Counted from the first letter of the stretch, positions 20,317 to 29,067 are shown. The stretch: DNA of 64,000 nucleotides from Massilia sp. UMI-21 (GCA_015277795.1 CP063848.1:4898001-4962000), one strand, 5' to 3'. Numbers and translations are program-made. The notes: generated from the sequence alone by a model not told the origin.

Positions 20317-20341
20317 AGGCGGCCTGCGGGTCGCCTTTTTC
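20317..20341 (+). terminator. Intrinsic terminator of rho
   Basis: Stem AGGCGGCC/GGTCGCCT (one G-U pair), tetraloop TGCG, then a T5 run, 25 bp after the rho stop. Confidence 0.75.
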
Positions 20342-20493
20342 TTTGGCGCAGCTGCAAGCGCCTTGCCTGCGGACCTGAACCACCCTATAATCTCCGGTTC
20401 AGTCCAACCCTGGCAAGTGATCGGCAATCGGGTCAAGAAGCAAGTCGACCGACGAAGTGCCGTTTGGCTACCAACTATATCGAAAGCACAATC

Positions 20494-20763
20494 ATGAAGA
20501 CCGATACCCATCCGGATTACCGCGAAGTCCTGTTCCACGACGTGTCCTGCGACTTCAAGTTCATCACCCGTTCGACCATCAACACCCGCGAAACCGCTAC
20601 CTACGAAGGTAAGGAATACCCGCTGGTGAAGATCGAAGTCTCGGCTGAATCGCACCCGTTCTACACCGGCAAGCACAAGATCGTCGACACCGCTGGCCGC
20701 GTCGAGAAGTTCCGCCAGAAGTTCGGTTCGGTCGGTTCGAAGACCTCGGTCGCCAACGGCTAA
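20494..20763 (+). CDS. rpmE2: 50S ribosomal protein L31, type B
   Basis: 89 residues. The sequence matches the C-minus (type B, YkgM-like) form: it lacks the CxxC...CxxC zinc site of type A L31 and keeps only one Cys (in VSCDFKF). Type B proteins replace the zinc-binding form under zinc limitation in organisms that have both; whether a type A copy exists here cannot be seen. The ATG at 20494 is used because upstream sequence in frame does not resemble L31. Confidence 0.95.
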   Translation: MKTDTHPDYREVLFHDVSCDFKFITRSTINTRETATYEGKEYPLVKIEVSAESHPFYTGKHKIVDTAGRVEKFRQKFGSVGSKTSVANG

Positions 20764-20818
20764 TTCGCCCAGGCACCACGCAAGCTCCCGGGCGACAAGG
20801 CCCGGAGTTGCCAGAAAA

Positions 20819-20848
20819 GAAGCCGGTTCTCCGGCTTCTTTTTTTTTC
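20819..20848 (+). terminator. Intrinsic terminator of rpmE2
   Basis: Perfect stem GAAGCCGG/CCGGCTTC, loop TTCT, then an uninterrupted run of about nine T residues. Confidence 0.9.
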
Positions 20849-20890
20849 GCGGCTATACTACGCGACTATTCTTTCCCGCTTCACTGAACG

Positions 20891-22612
20891 ATGAAACCCG
20901 TCCGCCTTCCCGCTGCCGCCACCCTGGCACTGCCCCGCTGGGCCCTGCTCGCGCTGGGCATGCTGTACATTTTGCCGGGCCTGATCGGCCGTCACCCGTG
21001 GAAGGAAGACGCCGGCCCCTTCGGCATCATGTGGACCATGGCGCATGGCGGCCTGGACGACTGGCTGTACCCGAACATCGCCGGCCTGGCCGCCGCCGAG
21101 GAAGGGCCGCTGGCCTTCTGGCTCGGCGCCATCTGCATCAAGCTGTTCGGCTGGATCCTGGGCGACGTGCTGGCCGCGCGCGTCTCGACCATCGGCATTT
21201 TTGTTACCGGCGCGATGTCGCTCTGGTACACCGCCTTCCACCTGGGCCGGCGCGCCGAAGCGCAGCCGCTGCGCCTGGCCTTCGGCGGCCAGCCCGAACC
21301 CGACGACTACGGCCGTACGCTGGGCGATACCGCGGTCCTGATTTACCTGGGCTGCCTCGGCCTGCTGGTACAGAGCCACCTGACCCTGGCCGCCACCCTG
21401 CAGGGCGCCCTGCTCGCCTATTTCCTGTACCGCGCGGTGCGCTACGTCGAAACCTCCTCGACCCGCAACGCGGTGCTGGTCGGGCTGTCGCTGGGGCTGC
21501 TTTCGCTCACGCGCGGCATCCTGGCGCCGGCGGCGCTGGTGCTGGCGCTGTATGCCTGCACCCGCTACCTGAAGCTGGCCACCCGCGACACCTTGCGCCA
21601 CCTGGCGATCGCGGCCGGTGTCGGATTTCTTATCACCCTGGTCTGGATCGTGCCGGCCGCCCTGCTGCGCCCCTACGGCCTGTCGCCGGTCGGCGAATGG
21701 CTGGACTGGAACGCCGGCCAGGTCGGCCTGCCGACCCTGGCATCGCTGAAGGACTTCCTCCGCATCGGCGTCTGGTTCTTCTGGCCGGCCTGGCCCTTCG
21801 CCCTGTGGGCGATCTGGGCCTGGCGCCGCCAGCAGCACCTGCTGCACATCGTGATGCCGGTCATGTTCTTCGTCGCCCTGACGCTGCTGCTGCTGTGCGA
21901 CCCCGCGCTCGAGAACGGCGACTTCCTCAAGATGCTGGCGCCGCTGGCGCTGATGGCCGCCTTCGGCCTGCCCACCATGAAGCGCGGCGCGATCAATGCG
22001 ATCGACTGGTTCTCGGTGATGGTGCTGACCATCCTGGGCGCGCTCATCTGGCTGTTCTGGATCGCCAAGCTCACCGGCTGGCCGGCCCAGCTGGCCAAGA
22101 ACGCACTCAAGCTGGTGCCGGGCTTCAAGCCGGAAGTCGGCATCGTCGCCTTCCTGGTGGCGGCCGCCGCCAGCATCGGCTGGATCATGCTGGTCCACTG
22201 GCGCCTGTCGCGCCAGCCCTCGGTGCTGTGGCGCGCGGTGGTGCTGTCCTCTAGCGGGCTGATCCTGGTGTGGGTGCTCTTGATGACCCTGTTCCTGCCG
22301 GACCTGAACTACAGCAAGAGCTACGCCACCGTAGCCCAGCAGATCGCGGCGCGCCTGCCGGCCGACGCCGACTGCATCGAGACCAACCTGGGCCCGGCCC
22401 AGCGCGCCTCGATCGCCTATTTCGGCCGCCTGCCCTTCGTCAGCCTGGCCGGCGGGCGCTGCCAGTACGTCCTGCTGCGCGACAGCATCCGCAGCCGCGA
22501 CGACAGCGCGCTGGCGCGCCGCTACGGGCTGCGCGGCGCCGAAGTGCTGTGGGAAGGCCGGCGCGCCTCCGACCGCGACGAACGCTTCCGCCTGTTCCGG
22601 CGCCCGCGCTGA
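20891..22612 (+). CDS. Multi-spanning membrane protein, GT-C (ArnT/PMT-like) glycosyltransferase fold
   Basis: 573 residues with about ten to twelve hydrophobic helices and a soluble C-terminal domain of roughly 100 residues. The first periplasmic loop contains HPWKEDAGPFG, where GT-C enzymes carry the acidic catalytic residue, and the topology resembles ArnT-type lipid-linked sugar transferases. The acceptor and sugar are unknown. It stands between terminators as a single transcription unit. A strong hairpin plus T run follows at 22631. Confidence 0.75.
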   Translation: MKPVRLPAAATLALPRWALLALGMLYILPGLIGRHPWKEDAGPFGIMWTMAHGGLDDWLYPNIAGLAAAEEGPLAFWLGAICIKLFGWILGDVLAARVSTIGIFVTGAMSLWYTAFHLGRRAEAQPLRLAFGGQPEPDDYGRTLGDTAVLIYLGCLGLLVQSHLTLAATLQGALLAYFLYRAVRYVETSSTRNAVLVGLSLGLLSLTRGILAPAALVLALYACTRYLKLATRDTLRHLAIAAGVGFLITLVWIVPAALLRPYGLSPVGEWLDWNAGQVGLPTLASLKDFLRIGVWFFWPAWPFALWAIWAWRRQQHLLHIVMPVMFFVALTLLLLCDPALENGDFLKMLAPLALMAAFGLPTMKRGAINAIDWFSVMVLTILGALIWLFWIAKLTGWPAQLAKNALKLVPGFKPEVGIVAFLVAAAASIGWIMLVHWRLSRQPSVLWRAVVLSSSGLILVWVLLMTLFLPDLNYSKSYATVAQQIAARLPADADCIETNLGPAQRASIAYFGRLPFVSLAGGRCQYVLLRDSIRSRDDSALARRYGLRGAEVLWEGRRASDRDERFRLFRRPR

Positions 22613-22630
22613 CACCCCTCCCCACCAACA

Positions 22631-22664
22631 AGCCGCCGGCCGCCACCGGCGGCTTTTGTTTTTC
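22631..22664 (+). terminator. Intrinsic terminator
   Basis: Stem AGCCGCCGG/CCGGCGGCT, six-base loop, followed by TTTGTTTTT, 18 bp after the GT-C gene stop. Confidence 0.85.
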
Positions 22665-22850
22665 CTGGCATGATTCCTGCATGTTTTTCACCAGTGCGCG
22701 GCACACCAGCGCGAATATGAGAATCTATGACTGCAAGGCGGTGCGTTTGATGGGAGTCAACTGAGCCGTGGGGCCGGTCGTCACAATAAAACAGGTCGTT
22801 TTTTGTTGGCACACAGGCTCGACCGATCAAGCAGCGCTGGAGGAGATACC

Positions 22851-23318
22851 ATGAAAAGCGTTACCTTTTCGGAAATCGTACGGATTCGCGAACGGCCGTA
22901 TTTTCTACGCCGTCCCGCCACCTGGCGCCAGCTGTTTCCCTGGGTCCTCACGGTGGCGGTCGGCCTGCCGCTGCTGATGTTGGCGCTGCATGCCATCGAC
23001 CCGGGCACCCCGCTGCCCTACATCGTGCTGCCGGCCCTGGCCGGCGGGCTACTGCCGGTCGCCATGGTGGGGCCGGGACGCTTCGAGATGCGCACCCGCT
23101 TCGATTCGCACTACATGATCGGCACCCTCGACGAAGCCCTGGTCTCGCTCGGCTACCGTCGCATGGCATCCGACCCCGACCGCATCAGCTATTTCCGTCC
23201 ACAGCCCTGGCTGCGCGGCCGCGAGGGTGCCATCGAAGTGGCGGTGCATCCGCACACGCTGCAGGTCGTCGGCCCGGTCGGCAGCCTGCGCCTGCTGCAA
23301 CAACGTATTTCCTGCTGA
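22851..23318 (+). CDS. Hypothetical inner-membrane protein
   Basis: 155 residues. Two adjacent hydrophobic segments (about residues 27-47 and 52-72) form a hairpin in the membrane; the remainder is a soluble domain of about 80 residues. No family recognised. GGAGGAG precedes the ATG at 22851, supporting that start over the in-frame one at 22803. It ends 140 bp before the tRNA-Leu gene, just outside the mobile element. Confidence 0.7.
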   Translation: MKSVTFSEIVRIRERPYFLRRPATWRQLFPWVLTVAVGLPLLMLALHAIDPGTPLPYIVLPALAGGLLPVAMVGPGRFEMRTRFDSHYMIGTLDEALVSLGYRRMASDPDRISYFRPQPWLRGREGAIEVAVHPHTLQVVGPVGSLRLLQQRISC

Positions 23319-23457
23319 TCCAGGCGGTGCTTGCCCGTCGCGCCGGACGGTTCCGGTGGGGCCTTGCGAGCTGCGCAGGTCGGGCCGTTTCCGCGTCTTT
23401 TGTCGTGATACTGGTCAGCTCCGCAATCCATGTGCTAAGATGCGCGCCTGCTATTGG

Positions 23458-23542
23458 GCCTCTGTGGCGGAATTGGTAGACGCACTTGACTCAAAATCAA
23501 GCGCCGAAAGGCGTGCCGGTTCGATTCCGGCCGGAGGCACCA
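23458..23542 (+). tRNA. tRNA-Leu (anticodon CAA)
   Basis: An 85-nt class II tRNA. The acceptor stem GCCTCTG pairs with CGGAGGC, the D-loop is GGAATTGGTAGACGC, the anticodon stem CTTGA/TCAAG frames loop CTCAAAA with anticodon CAA (reads UUG). A short variable arm, T-loop GGTTCGATTCC and encoded CCA follow. The 3' end is the likely insertion point of the mobile element that begins immediately downstream. Confidence 0.97.
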
Positions 23543-23578
23543 ACTACACCCAACGCAGCACACCGCTTTTACCCGCTT

Positions 23579-23602
23579 CCTAAGTGAATTCAACGACTTA
23601 GG
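23579..23602. repeat. Inverted repeat just inside the island
   Basis: CCTAAGT and ACTTAGG separated by ten bases, 37 bp after the tRNA end. It could be a weak terminator (no T run) or a recombination-arm site. Confidence 0.4.
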
Positions 23603-23711
23603 GAGCGCGGCGTGCTAGAAGGCTCCCGACACTTTCCCGCTTTATCTCCCACTCATCACGCACGTTTTACGCAATAATTACGCACGAAACTACTCAGCAG
23701 GAGTTTAGAGC

Positions 23712-24506
23712 GTGGCTTCATATGCAAAGAGGACAACTGGCTGGCGCGTCCAGATTGCAATCTAGGGTGTCCGCGAATCAAGAATATTTTCCACGAAGGC
23801 TGAAGCAGTTGCATGGGCCACTGCACGCGAGGGAGATATCCGCTCCGGCAAGGCCATCAGCGGCTCAACCGTCAACCGCGAACTCAATTTGTTGTCGAAC
23901 GTTTTTACAGTCGCGGCAAAGGAATGGAAGTGGATCGCTGCCAGCCCGACGACGAATGTCCGCCGACCAAAGGAATCTGAACCGCGCGACCGGCTGTACA
24001 CCGACGACGAAATCGAGCGCATCTGCTTTGCTTTAGGTTTCGACTTAGGAGACGAGATGCTGGCCGAGACAGTCAGCCAACGGGTTGCCGTGGCGTTTCT
24101 GTTCGCAATCGAGACAGCGATGCGCGCTGGCGAGATCTGCGGACTTCTCCCACGCGACGTGGCTGGCCGCGTGGCCACGCTGACTGAGGCCAAGAATGGC
24201 ACCAGGCGGAAAGTCCCGCTGACCAAGCGCGCGATGGAGCTGCTCGAGCTACTGCCATCAGCGCAGGATGGTGCCAGCATATTTGCTCTCTCAACCAAAT
24301 CGCTCGATACGTTATTCCGCAAGGCCAAGACGCGGGCCGGAATCGAGGACGCTACGTTTCACGACTCACGCCACTTGGCCATCACCACGCTGGCAAAGAA
24401 ACTGCATGTCCTCGACCTAGCACGCATGGTCGGGCACCGTGACCTGAAGCAGTTGCAAGCGTATTACAATGAGACTGCCGAAGAGATTGCTACCCGGCTA
24501 GACTAA
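23712..24506 (+). pseudogene. Phage-type tyrosine recombinase, nonsense codon plus internal deletion
   Basis: Reading from GTG at 23712, the frame gives an integrase N-terminus, hits TAG at 23763-23765, then continues in the same frame to 24506. Around residue 48-50 the sequence jumps from the N-terminal arm-binding part to the core (SGSTVNRELNLLSN), so about 60-70 residues usual in this family seem deleted. Catalytic motifs remain: Arg in AMRAGE, HDSRH, GHRD and the nucleophile Tyr in YYNE. A 205-residue product could start at 23889 but would lack the N-terminal domains. It was presumably the integrase that used the tRNA-Leu site. Confidence 0.85.
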
Positions 24507-24530
24507 GGTGCCCCCCTACATAGGACAGCT

Positions 24531-24776
24531 ATGACCACCTTCAAAGGAAAAATCGACATCGAGGCAGTTGACATACCCACTATGGCAAATATGTCAGACG
24601 ATGAGTTTAGACAGTTTGTTAAGGGCGATGGCCTGTTTTGGATTGATCACCATGACATCTTGAGGTCGACGCCGGCAGAGTACCCGCTCGCTACTCGCAA
24701 GTCGCAACTGGATATCCTGATCGAGACACTGACAGAATACCGAGATCGTATGAGGGACGAGAACTCCTACAGATGA
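24531..24776 (+). CDS. Hypothetical protein of the island
   Basis: 81 residues, acidic N-terminal half, no membrane segment and no family I recognise. The ATG lies 24 bp after the integrase stop. AT-richer codon use than the core genome supports foreign origin. Confidence 0.5.
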   Translation: MTTFKGKIDIEAVDIPTMANMSDDEFRQFVKGDGLFWIDHHDILRSTPAEYPLATRKSQLDILIETLTEYRDRMRDENSYR

Positions 24777-24856
24777 TCACGCCAATGATGCATTGGTATC
24801 TTCCCTATAGGAGGCAGAGCTCCCTCACCTAACCAACGCTGAAAGCTACGCCGAAT

Positions 24857-25661
24857 ATGGAAGACCTTCTTGCGATTGCACGTCGCCAAATCGATATCTT
24901 CATTGACGTCCAGATGAATGACGAGCTTCCAAATGAGTTTGCACAGGTACGACGTTCTGCGAACGAGGTTGGCTTTATTCACTCTAGCCGCTACATTCTT
25001 ACCCTCGACGCCGTTTGCGCACAGCTAATCACACGCCGGGGGAGCGGGTATCTGGGAAATTCTGCATCGCTGCGTTACGACAGGAAGAGTGGATTATTCT
25101 CCAGACTTGGCTGAAAAGTTGAAGCTCTTCAGTACTCCATACCTCAGGGGCACGGCTGGAGGGCTTACTGAACGTGCTGCCAGAGAAAGCCGTATCGGTG
25201 TTCAGGCAAGAGACTCCGAGGCTGCACGCGTCCGTGCTGTTGCAACGCTTGAGGCTGAGATCGAATTATTTTGCGCAGTACTTTCAAGGGCACCGCAACC
25301 TGCTCAGTACCAACCTCCTCACGTCATCAATATTCCTGGCTCAAGCGTGGCCGACCTTCAAACAGGGAATCATTCCTCCGCGACCCTGACAAACGTCTCA
25401 GTTTCAAGCCAGCACTCTGATGTCGCAGCCGCGGTGGCCGCGCTAAAGGCCGAACTTCATGCAGCTGATGTTGAGGGCGCGCCGATCTTTTTAGTTCAAG
25501 AGGCTGAAGCTGAACTTACAAAAGTGGCCCCTCAGAGATCGCGATTGAAAGGATTTGTAGATGCGATTGGGAGTTGCGCTAGCGGAGCAATCAACGTTGG
25601 AACAAAGCTCCCGGACGCGGTTGAGGGGGCGAAGCGCGCGATCGAGATATTACCGTTTTGA
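24857..25661 (+). pseudogene. Unknown island gene, probably split by a frameshift
   Basis: Two overlapping reading frames: 24857-25114 (85 residues) and 25089-25661 (190 residues). The second frame is open upstream of its ATG and reads smoothly as IWEILHRCVTTGRVDYSPDL, while the first frame turns into unrelated sequence after a G5 run at 25038-25042. One indel in that run would join them into a protein of about 268 residues. The function is unknown; the C-terminal part is Ala-rich and helical. Two separate genes remain possible. Confidence 0.55.
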
Positions 25662-26108
25662 TCCTATGCGCCTAGGAGCAGATATATCTTAAGCTTGGGA
25701 AGCCGTAGCGAAAACCGCTCAACCATGCGCGCTACTGCGCCTTCTCTGCTCCACAAAATCCTAGCTCTTGCCTTCGCAAACGGTAGTATCCGTGCGGATC
25801 AAAATCCGTTTGTGGAGCAGTACAAGCACGTTCATCGAGATACAACAGCATCCCACCATCGAATTTGACCCGGCCGTCGGCCAGGCCGAACGTGGCTTGG
25901 TACACTACTTTAGCGACCGGTGCGACCCGTTCAAGTCGATGCTGCCGCTGCTGATCGAAGGTGCCGGCCATGAGGCTAAGTGTTCAGTATCGTGCGATCA
26001 TATTCCTCGCCGTAGCTGGCCTTTGTTTCGTGCAAAAGCTATGCTGGGCGACTTGATTGCTGGGTTCAGCAGTCCCGGCATTCAATCGCACCAGGAGCAG
26101 TTGGCAGC
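25662..26108. other. Gap before the IS481 transposase
   Basis: No well-supported gene. A minus-strand frame at 25732-25971 (79 residues) and a plus-strand frame at 25768-26112 overlap each other, and neither resembles a known family; the minus one reads somewhat more like a protein. A 12-bp perfect inverted repeat (CTGCTCCACAAA at 25746, TTTGTGGAGCAG at 25809) lies here, as does CTCAACCATG at 25718, which recurs inverted at 27096 and may mark an IS end. Confidence 0.4.
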
Positions 26109-27105
26109 ATGAGTTCACGCATTCATCCACAGGCCCGTACCACACCGAAGATCCGCCAGGAGATCAAGGATTCGGGCCTGTCTTCCAGAGAAGCTGCCAA
26201 GGTTTTCAACATCACGCGAGCCACTGCACAGAAGTGGCTTGGACGCGATGACGTACACGATCGCTCGCACCGCGCTCACACACTGCATACAACCTTGAGC
26301 CAGGCCCAGGAAGCCATTGTTCTGTCTCTGCGCCAGTCACTCTACCTGCCGCTCGACGATCTTCTGTTCATTACCAAGCAGTACATCAATCCGGCCGTCT
26401 CGCGCGCGGGCATTGCGCGCCTGCTAAAGCGTGAAGGCATGTCGCGCCTGACGGACTTGATTGCGACGGCAGAGGGAGAGAAGATCACGCCGAAGAAGAC
26501 CTTCAAGGACTACGAACCCGGCTTCATCCACATCGATATCAAGTACCTGCCGCAGATGCCGGACGAGACCTCACGCCGCTATCTGTTCGTCGCTATCGAT
26601 CGCGCCACGCGCTGGGTCTTCATGCACATCTACAGCGACATGACGGAGAAAAGTAGCGTCGATTTTCTGCGCCGTTTGAAGTTGGCTTCGCCGATCAAGA
26701 TCAGCAAAATCCTGACCGACAACGGCTCGCAATTCACCGACCGTTTCACCACCAAGGACAAGAAGCCCAGCGGCAAACACGCATTCGACGTCGCCTGCGC
26801 AGCCCTGCCTGCAGAACATCGCCTGGCGCCGCCACGCCATCCGCAAACCAATGGCATGGTCGAGCGCTTCAACGGGCGCATCAACGAATTGCTGCAGCAG
26901 ACCCGTTTCGATAGCCGGGCCGATCTGCAGGCCACTTTGCTGAACTATCTGAAGCTGTACAACCACCACATTCCACAACGCGCCATCGGCAGTAAAACCC
27001 CCATCCTCGCTCTCAAGGAATGGCAACAAAAGCGGCCGGAGTTATTCGTTAAACGCGTTTATGATCAAACGGGACTCGACAGCTAAGCGCGTGTTCATGG
27101 TTGAG
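25718..27105 (+). mobile_element. IS481-family insertion sequence (limits tentative)
   Basis: The transposase gene at 26109-27086 is intact. A 10-bp inverted pair, CTCAACCATG at 25718-25727 and CATGGTTGAG at 27096-27105, brackets it and is the best candidate for terminal repeats, though the implied length (1.39 kb) is long for the family and no target duplication is evident. The right-hand neighbour is a broken gene, consistent with insertion. Confidence 0.5.
26109..27086 (+). CDS. IS481-family transposase
   Basis: 325 residues. An N-terminal helix-turn-helix (about residues 12-45, ending WLGRDD) binds the ends. The RNase-H-like DDE core follows: Asp in FIHIDIKYLP, Asp in LTDNGSQF and Glu in MVERFNGR. 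The HPQTNGMVERFNG signature is typical of IS481/IS3-type integrases. The frame is full length with no interruption, so the element may still be active. Confidence 0.92.
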   Translation: MSSRIHPQARTTPKIRQEIKDSGLSSREAAKVFNITRATAQKWLGRDDVHDRSHRAHTLHTTLSQAQEAIVLSLRQSLYLPLDDLLFITKQYINPAVSRAGIARLLKREGMSRLTDLIATAEGEKITPKKTFKDYEPGFIHIDIKYLPQMPDETSRRYLFVAIDRATRWVFMHIYSDMTEKSSVDFLRRLKLASPIKISKILTDNGSQFTDRFTTKDKKPSGKHAFDVACAALPAEHRLAPPRHPQTNGMVERFNGRINELLQQTRFDSRADLQATLLNYLKLYNHHIPQRAIGSKTPILALKEWQQKRPELFVKRVYDQTGLDS

Positions 27106-27321
27106 TCACCACTAGCAAGATTGTTGACTACACGATCGAGCATACTCGGCATCCGGACTTTGCGGACCGGATCGTGGTTGACGAGAAGTATCAGGAGCTT
27201 TTCGATGCGGTGAAGCGCGCTATTGCGGGCGGCAGTCGAGATCGATCGAATCGAGTACGCTGCGATCGAGGCGACGATGAAAGCCGTTAAGGCGAAAACT
27301 TTGCATGTGAAGACCGCTTAG
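27105..27321 (+). pseudogene. Gene remnant beside the IS, with a frameshift
   Basis: Two frames joined by a one-base slip near 27229-27236 read as one sensible peptide: KIVDYTIEHTRHPDFADRIV up to AIAGG, then VEIDRIEYAAIEATMKAV to a TAG at 27319. There is no start codon and the left end abuts the presumed IS end. The parent gene is not recognised; a phage protein is likely from position. Confidence 0.5.
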
Positions 27322-27448
27322 TTGCCGCTTACTGTCGGAAAAGTTTACATTAAGAAACTCCCCATTATGCAAGCCGTTGAAAATAAACTACTATTCCCCT
27401 TGGCACACAAGTTGCTAAGTTTGCTGGACCAACACTATTGGATCCACA

Positions 27449-28009
27449 ATGAAAAACGCCAGTAAGTACCGTATGTTTTTGAAAGCACTTACGTTTTCGA
27501 CCGCATTAATTGCAGCAAGTGCCAGCGCTGCGCCCATCCTAATCTACGAAGGTGGAGTCCTGACCGGAGCTACAGCTATTGTTATCGACAATAAAAGCTT
27601 TAATGTCGACTTTCTGTCAGGCCCCTGTAGCTTTGCGCTACGTTGTGACAACGTGGGATTTTCCTTTAAAGACGAGCAATCAGCGTTGAAGGCTGCAAGC
27701 GCTCTCGCAACCCAAGTTTTTGCCGGCTCGGAATTTAATCCGGTGATTCCGGGATGCGAATTCGGAGGCGACTGCTGGTTCGCTACCCCATATTTGCTTT
27801 CAGGCGACAAAGTCTATGCTGCAGGATTTCATAACGCTGTCAACATGCCTGACAGGATCGAACTAATGGATTTTGGTACCCGTACCAAGCTTGACAACGT
27901 CACATTCGCAAGATGGTCGAAGGAAGCGAGTATTCCTGAACCAAGCTCAATCGCGCTGATTGGTTTTGCAATGGCAGGCCTAGGTTTTGCTCGTCGCCGC
28001 AAGTTATAG
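27449..28009 (+). CDS. PEP-CTERM sorting-domain protein
   Basis: 186 residues. Signal peptide (residues 1-28, cleavage after SASA), an extracellular domain of about 130 residues with four cysteines, then the C-terminal PEP-CTERM tripartite tail: the PEP motif in SIPEPSS, a hydrophobic helix rich in Gly/Ala, and a basic RRRK end. Such tails are cut by exosortase during export and are linked to exopolysaccharide and biofilm matrix. No exosortase is in the window. The gene lies inside the decayed element with a long non-coding leader of its own. Confidence 0.88.
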   Translation: MKNASKYRMFLKALTFSTALIAASASAAPILIYEGGVLTGATAIVIDNKSFNVDFLSGPCSFALRCDNVGFSFKDEQSALKAASALATQVFAGSEFNPVIPGCEFGGDCWFATPYLLSGDKVYAAGFHNAVNMPDRIELMDFGTRTKLDNVTFARWSKEASIPEPSSIALIGFAMAGLGFARRRKL

Positions 28010-28071
28010 GTTGTAATCGCCGGATCGGCGTGCACTTTGACCTGGCGCAAGCGCAGTAGTCGCCGTGCTAG

Positions 28072-28605
28072 CTACCATTCCCCAATGCATACCCGATCCG
28101 ACCGCATGACCGCGTTACACGTCGACCTGGCCATCAGTCTGGCCGGATCGCCTGGCGTTGCGGCCGGCACCGGCGAACTATTCCAGCTCGGGCTCCGATC
28201 GAGCTTGCCCACCAGGTGCTGCTCAGGCCTGGCGAGCGGCACGGTGCGGTAGCGGCTTCCGCCGCGCACCCGCACCGCCCAAAACATAGGCCAGCGTCGC
28301 CAGGCTGAGACCCCGCACACTTCCATGGCCTCAAGGAGGATCGCGTCCGCCACCTCGCGCGGCACCGCGCCGCCGCTGTACAGGAAGTCGTGCACCACTG
28401 CCGCAGCCTGGCCCACACCGGCGAACAGCCAGTAGGCGAGCGGCCAGCGCGGCACGCTGGCAAAGTCGGTGATGAACCCGTTGGGCACCAGGATCATCCG
28501 GTCGAACTTCGCCGAGTAGAAGGCCAGCAGCGCGGTGAGCTGCCAGTGCTCGTCATCGATCTGCTCGACCGACAGCTGCGTGTGAAACCGGGCCGGCGCC
28601 TTCAT
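28072..28605 (-). CDS. DUF1353 phage protein with extended C-terminus
   Basis: 177 residues. The first 115 or so match DUF1353, a phage family of unknown role near lysis genes: GFITDFASVPR, then VVHDFLYSGG and a conserved A-rich helix. Residues beyond about 125 are Pro/Arg/Ser-rich and look like a readthrough tail, so the original stop may have been lost by a frameshift. The ATG overlaps the stop of the small lipoprotein frame (ATGA). Confidence 0.7.
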   Translation of the reverse strand: MKAPARFHTQLSVEQIDDEHWQLTALLAFYSAKFDRMILVPNGFITDFASVPRWPLAYWLFAGVGQAAAVVHDFLYSGGAVPREVADAILLEAMEVCGVSAWRRWPMFWAVRVRGGSRYRTVPLARPEQHLVGKLDRSPSWNSSPVPAATPGDPARLMARSTCNAVMRSDRVCIGEW

Positions 28606-28706
28606 TTCACCGCCGCGCCCGGAGCCGGGTACTGGTATGAGGCCTTGACGGTCAAGCCGGAGCAGCCGGCGAGAGCAGCCAGTAGGGCGAGTGCGATCAG
28701 CTTTTT
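28602..28706 (-). pseudogene. Small phage lipoprotein frame without a start codon
   Basis: The frame reads KKLIALALLAALAGCSGLTV and ends at TGA 28602-28604, overlapping the next ATG. It has a clear lipobox (LAGC) and resembles short lysis-associated or outer-membrane spanin-type lipoproteins. GGAGG is correctly placed upstream, but where ATGAAAAAG is expected the DNA has AT-AAAAAG (28703-28708). Loss of one G would explain both the missing start and the TAA stop of the upstream endolysin. No other in-frame ATG, GTG or TTG precedes it. Confidence 0.55.
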
Positions 28707-29067
28707 ATGCGGCCTCCAGGGTGTCGAAACGGGTCAGGTTGCGGGCGTTCATGGTGGCGATCAGCTTGTCGCTGTACGCCGGATCGGTAGCATAGCCAGC
28801 GGCGTGCACCGCGCGAGCCCAGCCGGCGCCGGTCTTCTCGGCCCAGCACTTGCTGTAGCGCGGGTTGTCGCGGAAAAACTTGGCTCGGTCGAGGATGCAC
28901 GCGTCCCAGGTCGGGTACACGCGCCACTTGGCGACCACCTTAATGGACTTGCCGCGCACGACTTCGGTCGTCAGCATGTCGAGCGTCTCGCCCTTCCAGG
29001 CGCGATCAGCCTTCACGCCGAACAGGTTGCGCCCGCGGCTGGCCAGCTTGGACGGTAATCCCCACAC
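28705..29067 (-). pseudogene. Endolysin (glucosaminidase/muramidase family), N-terminus removed by IS3 insertion
   Basis: 120 residues remain: LASRGRNLFGVKAD followed by the WDACILDRAKFF and AEKTGAGWARAVHAAGYATDP segments, typical of the C-terminal two thirds of FlgJ-like glucosaminidase phage lysins. The reading frame ends at the left edge of the IS3 element (29072). The missing N-terminal part, which would carry the catalytic Glu, is not found on the far side of the IS, so the gene is truncated rather than simply interrupted. Confidence 0.75.

Noticed and set aside
25732..26112. Opposed small reading frames before the IS481 transposase
   Set aside because: They overlap each other, neither has a clear ribosome site or known family, and the stretch may belong to the insertion sequence.
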